Part shown: positions 62,183 through 64,000 of the stretch, one piece after another
Position numbering within the stretch: position 1 is the first letter of the stretch
Layout of the letters: every line of letters begins with the position of its first letter
DNA from: Patiriisocius_A hiemis
GTDB lineage: Bacteria; Bacteroidota; Bacteroidia; Flavobacteriales; Flavobacteriaceae
Reading direction: 5' to 3'
DNA: 64,000 bases
NCBI RefSeq assembly: GCF_031846325.1
Contig: NZ_JAVRHZ010000001.1
Coordinates: 806,001-870,000 of the forward strand
Program-made: the position numbers and the translations under genes
The notes under the pieces: generated by a model
Databases searched by the model: none
What the model saw: the letters and a program-made list of their open reading frames with translations, nothing else
Told to the model about the DNA's origin: nothing

Positions 62183-63589
62183 ATGAAGCAAAACATCAAG
62201 TTAGTTATTGTAGCACTTATTGCAAGTGCAGTAACATTAGGAGGATACTCGCTGTTATCTAACAAAAACAGCCAAACTGCTTTTATTCCTCAACAAGAAG
62301 AAAACTCATTTATACCTACAAATTATTCAAGTAAAATGGTAGCGGCTAACGCTGGTATTGATTTTACTGAAGCTGCAGATAAAACAGTACATGCCGTTGT
62401 ACACGTAAAAAATACAACTATAAGCAAGCAACCTTCTAATATCATGGAGTTTTTCTATGGAGGTGGCACCCCTAGAGCCATGGTAGGAGCAGGAAGTGGA
62501 GTTATCATCTCTCCAGATGGGTACATTATAACAAATAATCATGTTATTGAGAATGCATCAGAATTAGAAGTAGCTCTCAATGACAATAGAATTTTTAAAG
62601 CAGAATTAATAGGAACAGACCCTAAAACAGATATCGCTTTAATAAAAATAGATGCAGATGAAAAATTACCCTTCGTACCTTTTGGAGATTCAAACAATAT
62701 AAAAATTGGAGAATGGGTATTAGCTGTTGGTAATCCATTTAATTTAACCTCAACTGTGACTGCAGGTATAATTAGCGCAAAAGCTAGAGATCTAAATGAG
62801 TTCGACGGAAATCCACAATCTTTTATTCAAACCGATGCTGCAGTTAATAGAGGAAATAGTGGTGGCGCTTTAGTTAATACAAGAGGAGAGTTAGTAGGGA
62901 TTAATACAGCCATTACTAGTGAGACAGGGTCTTACGTAGGATACTCATTTGCAGTACCTTCCAACAATGCCAGAAAGGTAATTGAAGACATCATGGAGTT
63001 TGGAAATGTGCAGCGTGTTATTTTAGGTATTAGAGGAAGTAACCTTAACTCTAAAAATGCCGAAGAAATTGGAATTAATGAAACAGAAGGAGTTTATGTT
63101 GGAGGAGTTGAAAAAGGAAGTGGCGCAGATAAAAGTGGATTAAAAGAAGGGGATGTTATTAAACGAATAGATGGTTACAAAATTGGTAAATTCTCTGATC
63201 TTACTGGTTATCTAGGCTCTAAAAGACCTAATGATGTAGTTGAAGTTACTGTTTCTAGAGAAGGAAATACCAAAGTTATACCCGTAACATTATTCAAGTT
63301 AGAAACCTATCAAATTGAAGACTTAGGGCTAGAAGTAAAAAACACAAATAAAGAAGTCCTTAAGCAAAGAGGTGTTGAAAACGGTGTTGAAATCACACAA
63401 ACCATCACCGAAGACATGAGTCGATACAACAGAAGCCTTCGTGGAGCCATTATTACTAAAATAAATGACAGGAAAGTCTCTACTATAGATGATGTAAAAA
63501 GCATCATGAATAATAGAAGCTACAACGACCCTATTAAGGTAACATTTATAGACAGCAATGGAGAACTAAACTCATTCATTTTCAGGTAA
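62183..63589 (+). CDS. DegP/HtrA-like serine protease
   Basis: About 468 residues from the ATG at 62183; a TTG at 62174 is an alternative. A signal or anchor helix is followed by the S1C protease domain: His in TNNHVIEN near residue 118, Asp in GTDPKTDIALI near 148, and Ser in NRGNSGGALVNTRGE near 225. Two PDZ domains follow (about 270-360 and 380-468; EGVYVGGVEKGSGADKSGLKEGD in the first). It degrades or refolds damaged proteins in the periplasm. It lies divergent from dapF and ends at a strong terminator. Confidence 0.94.
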   Translation: MKQNIKLVIVALIASAVTLGGYSLLSNKNSQTAFIPQQEENSFIPTNYSSKMVAANAGIDFTEAADKTVHAVVHVKNTTISKQPSNIMEFFYGGGTPRAMVGAGSGVIISPDGYIITNNHVIENASELEVALNDNRIFKAELIGTDPKTDIALIKIDADEKLPFVPFGDSNNIKIGEWVLAVGNPFNLTSTVTAGIISAKARDLNEFDGNPQSFIQTDAAVNRGNSGGALVNTRGELVGINTAITSETGSYVGYSFAVPSNNARKVIEDIMEFGNVQRVILGIRGSNLNSKNAEEIGINETEGVYVGGVEKGSGADKSGLKEGDVIKRIDGYKIGKFSDLTGYLGSKRPNDVVEVTVSREGNTKVIPVTLFKLETYQIEDLGLEVKNTNKEVLKQRGVENGVEITQTITEDMSRYNRSLRGAIITKINDRKVSTIDDVKSIMNNRSYNDPIKVTFIDSNGELNSFIFR

Positions 63590-63611
63590 TTGATTTTTCT
63601 CTGAACTTGAC

Positions 63612-63650
63612 AACTGCTCTTTCAAAAGTTTTTGAAAGAGCAGTTTTTTT
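63612..63650 (+). terminator. strong terminator after the degP/htrA gene
   Basis: A perfect 16-bp stem (63612-63627 with 63630-63645) is followed by an uninterrupted T tract. It begins 22 bases after the stop codon. Confidence 0.93.
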
Positions 63651-63685
63651 ACACCAAAAAACAAACGAATACGATTGAAAATAAT

Positions 63686-63693
63686 TACTTTTG
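63686..63693 (+). promoter_or_regulatory. candidate -7 box for the GAPDH gene
   Basis: TACTTTTG matches TAnnTTTG exactly, just after the degP terminator and about 50 bases before the GAPDH ATG. The nearest TTG (63675-63677) is too close, so the -33 element is unclear. Confidence 0.5.
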
Positions 63694-63744
63694 CAAAAAA
63701 TTTTAAACCAAGCCTTGCCTAGCAATGCAAAAAACAACACACCT

Positions 63745-64000
63745 ATGAATTTTGATGACGTTTATGAAAAAGAACTGTCCTTTCAAACAGACCGCCGTAA
63801 AGCATCTGTAGAATTTATAAAAATTGTAAGTGACTTATGGTATGATAAGTCAATTGAGCTTGTTCTCTTTCGTAATCAATTAATTGATTGTAACGTAAGT
63901 GAAATTTTAAACTTGCATGAATATGCTGGCGAGTTTGTACAAAAACCAATTTCTATTTTTGATTCTGTAGAGATTGCACAAGCAATCCAAAAATTAGATT
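63745..64000 (+). CDS. gap: glyceraldehyde-3-phosphate dehydrogenase, long form, 3' truncated
   Basis: The first 85 codons are visible before the window ends. The N-terminus (YEKELSFQTDRRKASVEF, then SDLWYDKSIELVLFRNQL and ILNLHEYAGEFVQKPISIFD) matches the extended N-terminal region of the roughly 480-residue GAPDH found in Bacteroidota, which precedes the usual NAD-binding domain. The NAD motif itself lies beyond the window. The ATG at 63745 is preferred; an earlier ATG (63725) meets a stop after seven codons. Confidence 0.82.
   Translation, partial: MNFDDVYEKELSFQTDRRKASVEFIKIVSDLWYDKSIELVLFRNQLIDCNVSEILNLHEYAGEFVQKPISIFDSVEIAQAIQKLD

Overview
The window is about two-thirds AT by eye and almost fully coding. 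It looks like chromosomal DNA of a marine-type member of the Flavobacteriaceae (Bacteroidota). Supporting signs are three large secreted proteins with type IX secretion (T9SS) sorting tails, a PorD/DUF4835 protein, a PUR-domain DUF3276 protein, an RprX/RprY-like two-component pair, the long flavobacterial form of GAPDH, CtaA, many DUF families typical of the phylum, and promoter boxes of the Bacteroidota type (TTG / TAnnTTTG) rather than E. coli -35/-10 boxes. About 64 genes are called, of which the first and last are cut by the window edges. There are no tRNA, rRNA, CRISPR, insertion sequence or prophage signals, and no gene-free stretch exceeds about 220 bases.

Layout. 1-5.0 kb (+): the end of an MsbA/MdlA-like ABC exporter, a PUR-domain protein, a secreted M14 metallopeptidase and an orphan small protein. 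5.0-10.2 kb (-): two large T9SS type B surface proteins flanking a small membrane protein. 10.3-16.9 kb (-): an ABC-2 efflux pair, a nucleoid-associated protein, a pRiA4b ORF-3-like protein, CtaA, a CCA-adding enzyme and TsaC. 16.9-21.6 kb: an envelope-sugar cassette with a POT-like transporter and three glycosyltransferases, divergent from a Kdo-kinase-like gene. 21.6-26.1 kb: uncharacterised envelope proteins (DUF5686, a PepSY-like protein, DUF2490) and Pcm. 26.2-33.3 kb (+): a MocA-type oxidoreductase, a 3-hydroxyacyl-CoA dehydrogenase, DUF1015, YggS, a DnaQ/GIY-YIG fusion nuclease, a potassium channel with a zinc ribbon, and MiaA.

33.3-51.6 kb (-): a lipid A deacylase-like protein; rprY-rprX; then a dense envelope and growth block (coaE, ybbR-like, GT2, fabI, recN, porD, coaBC, rpoZ, bamD, dapA, DUF6913, ligA), a DUF2314 lipoprotein, aquaporin, LOG, prmC and GNAT. 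51.6-64 kb: ribD, a DMT transporter and YigZ (+), a thioesterase (-), dnaA, an LMW phosphatase, a secreted PQQ-type sugar dehydrogenase and an RsmI-related methylase (+), a lytic transglycosylase-like protein, mltG, GNAT and dapF (-), then degP/htrA and the start of gap (+).

Much of the window serves the cell envelope: DAP supply (dapA, dapF), peptidoglycan turnover (mltG, SLT-like), fatty acids (fabI), outer-membrane assembly (bamD), secretion (porD and its T9SS clients), LPS decoration (kinase and GTs) and lipid A remodelling (PagL-like). No clearly new multi-gene system is evident. The better leads are local: near-leaderless promoters at dapF and a GT2 gene, helically phased TTAAC repeats upstream of rprX, a 14-bp palindrome between divergent LPS genes, an odd short POT transporter lacking the first Glu of ExxER, a PagL-like enzyme with a possible active-site substitution, and hairpins lying inside coding ends or directly before start codons.
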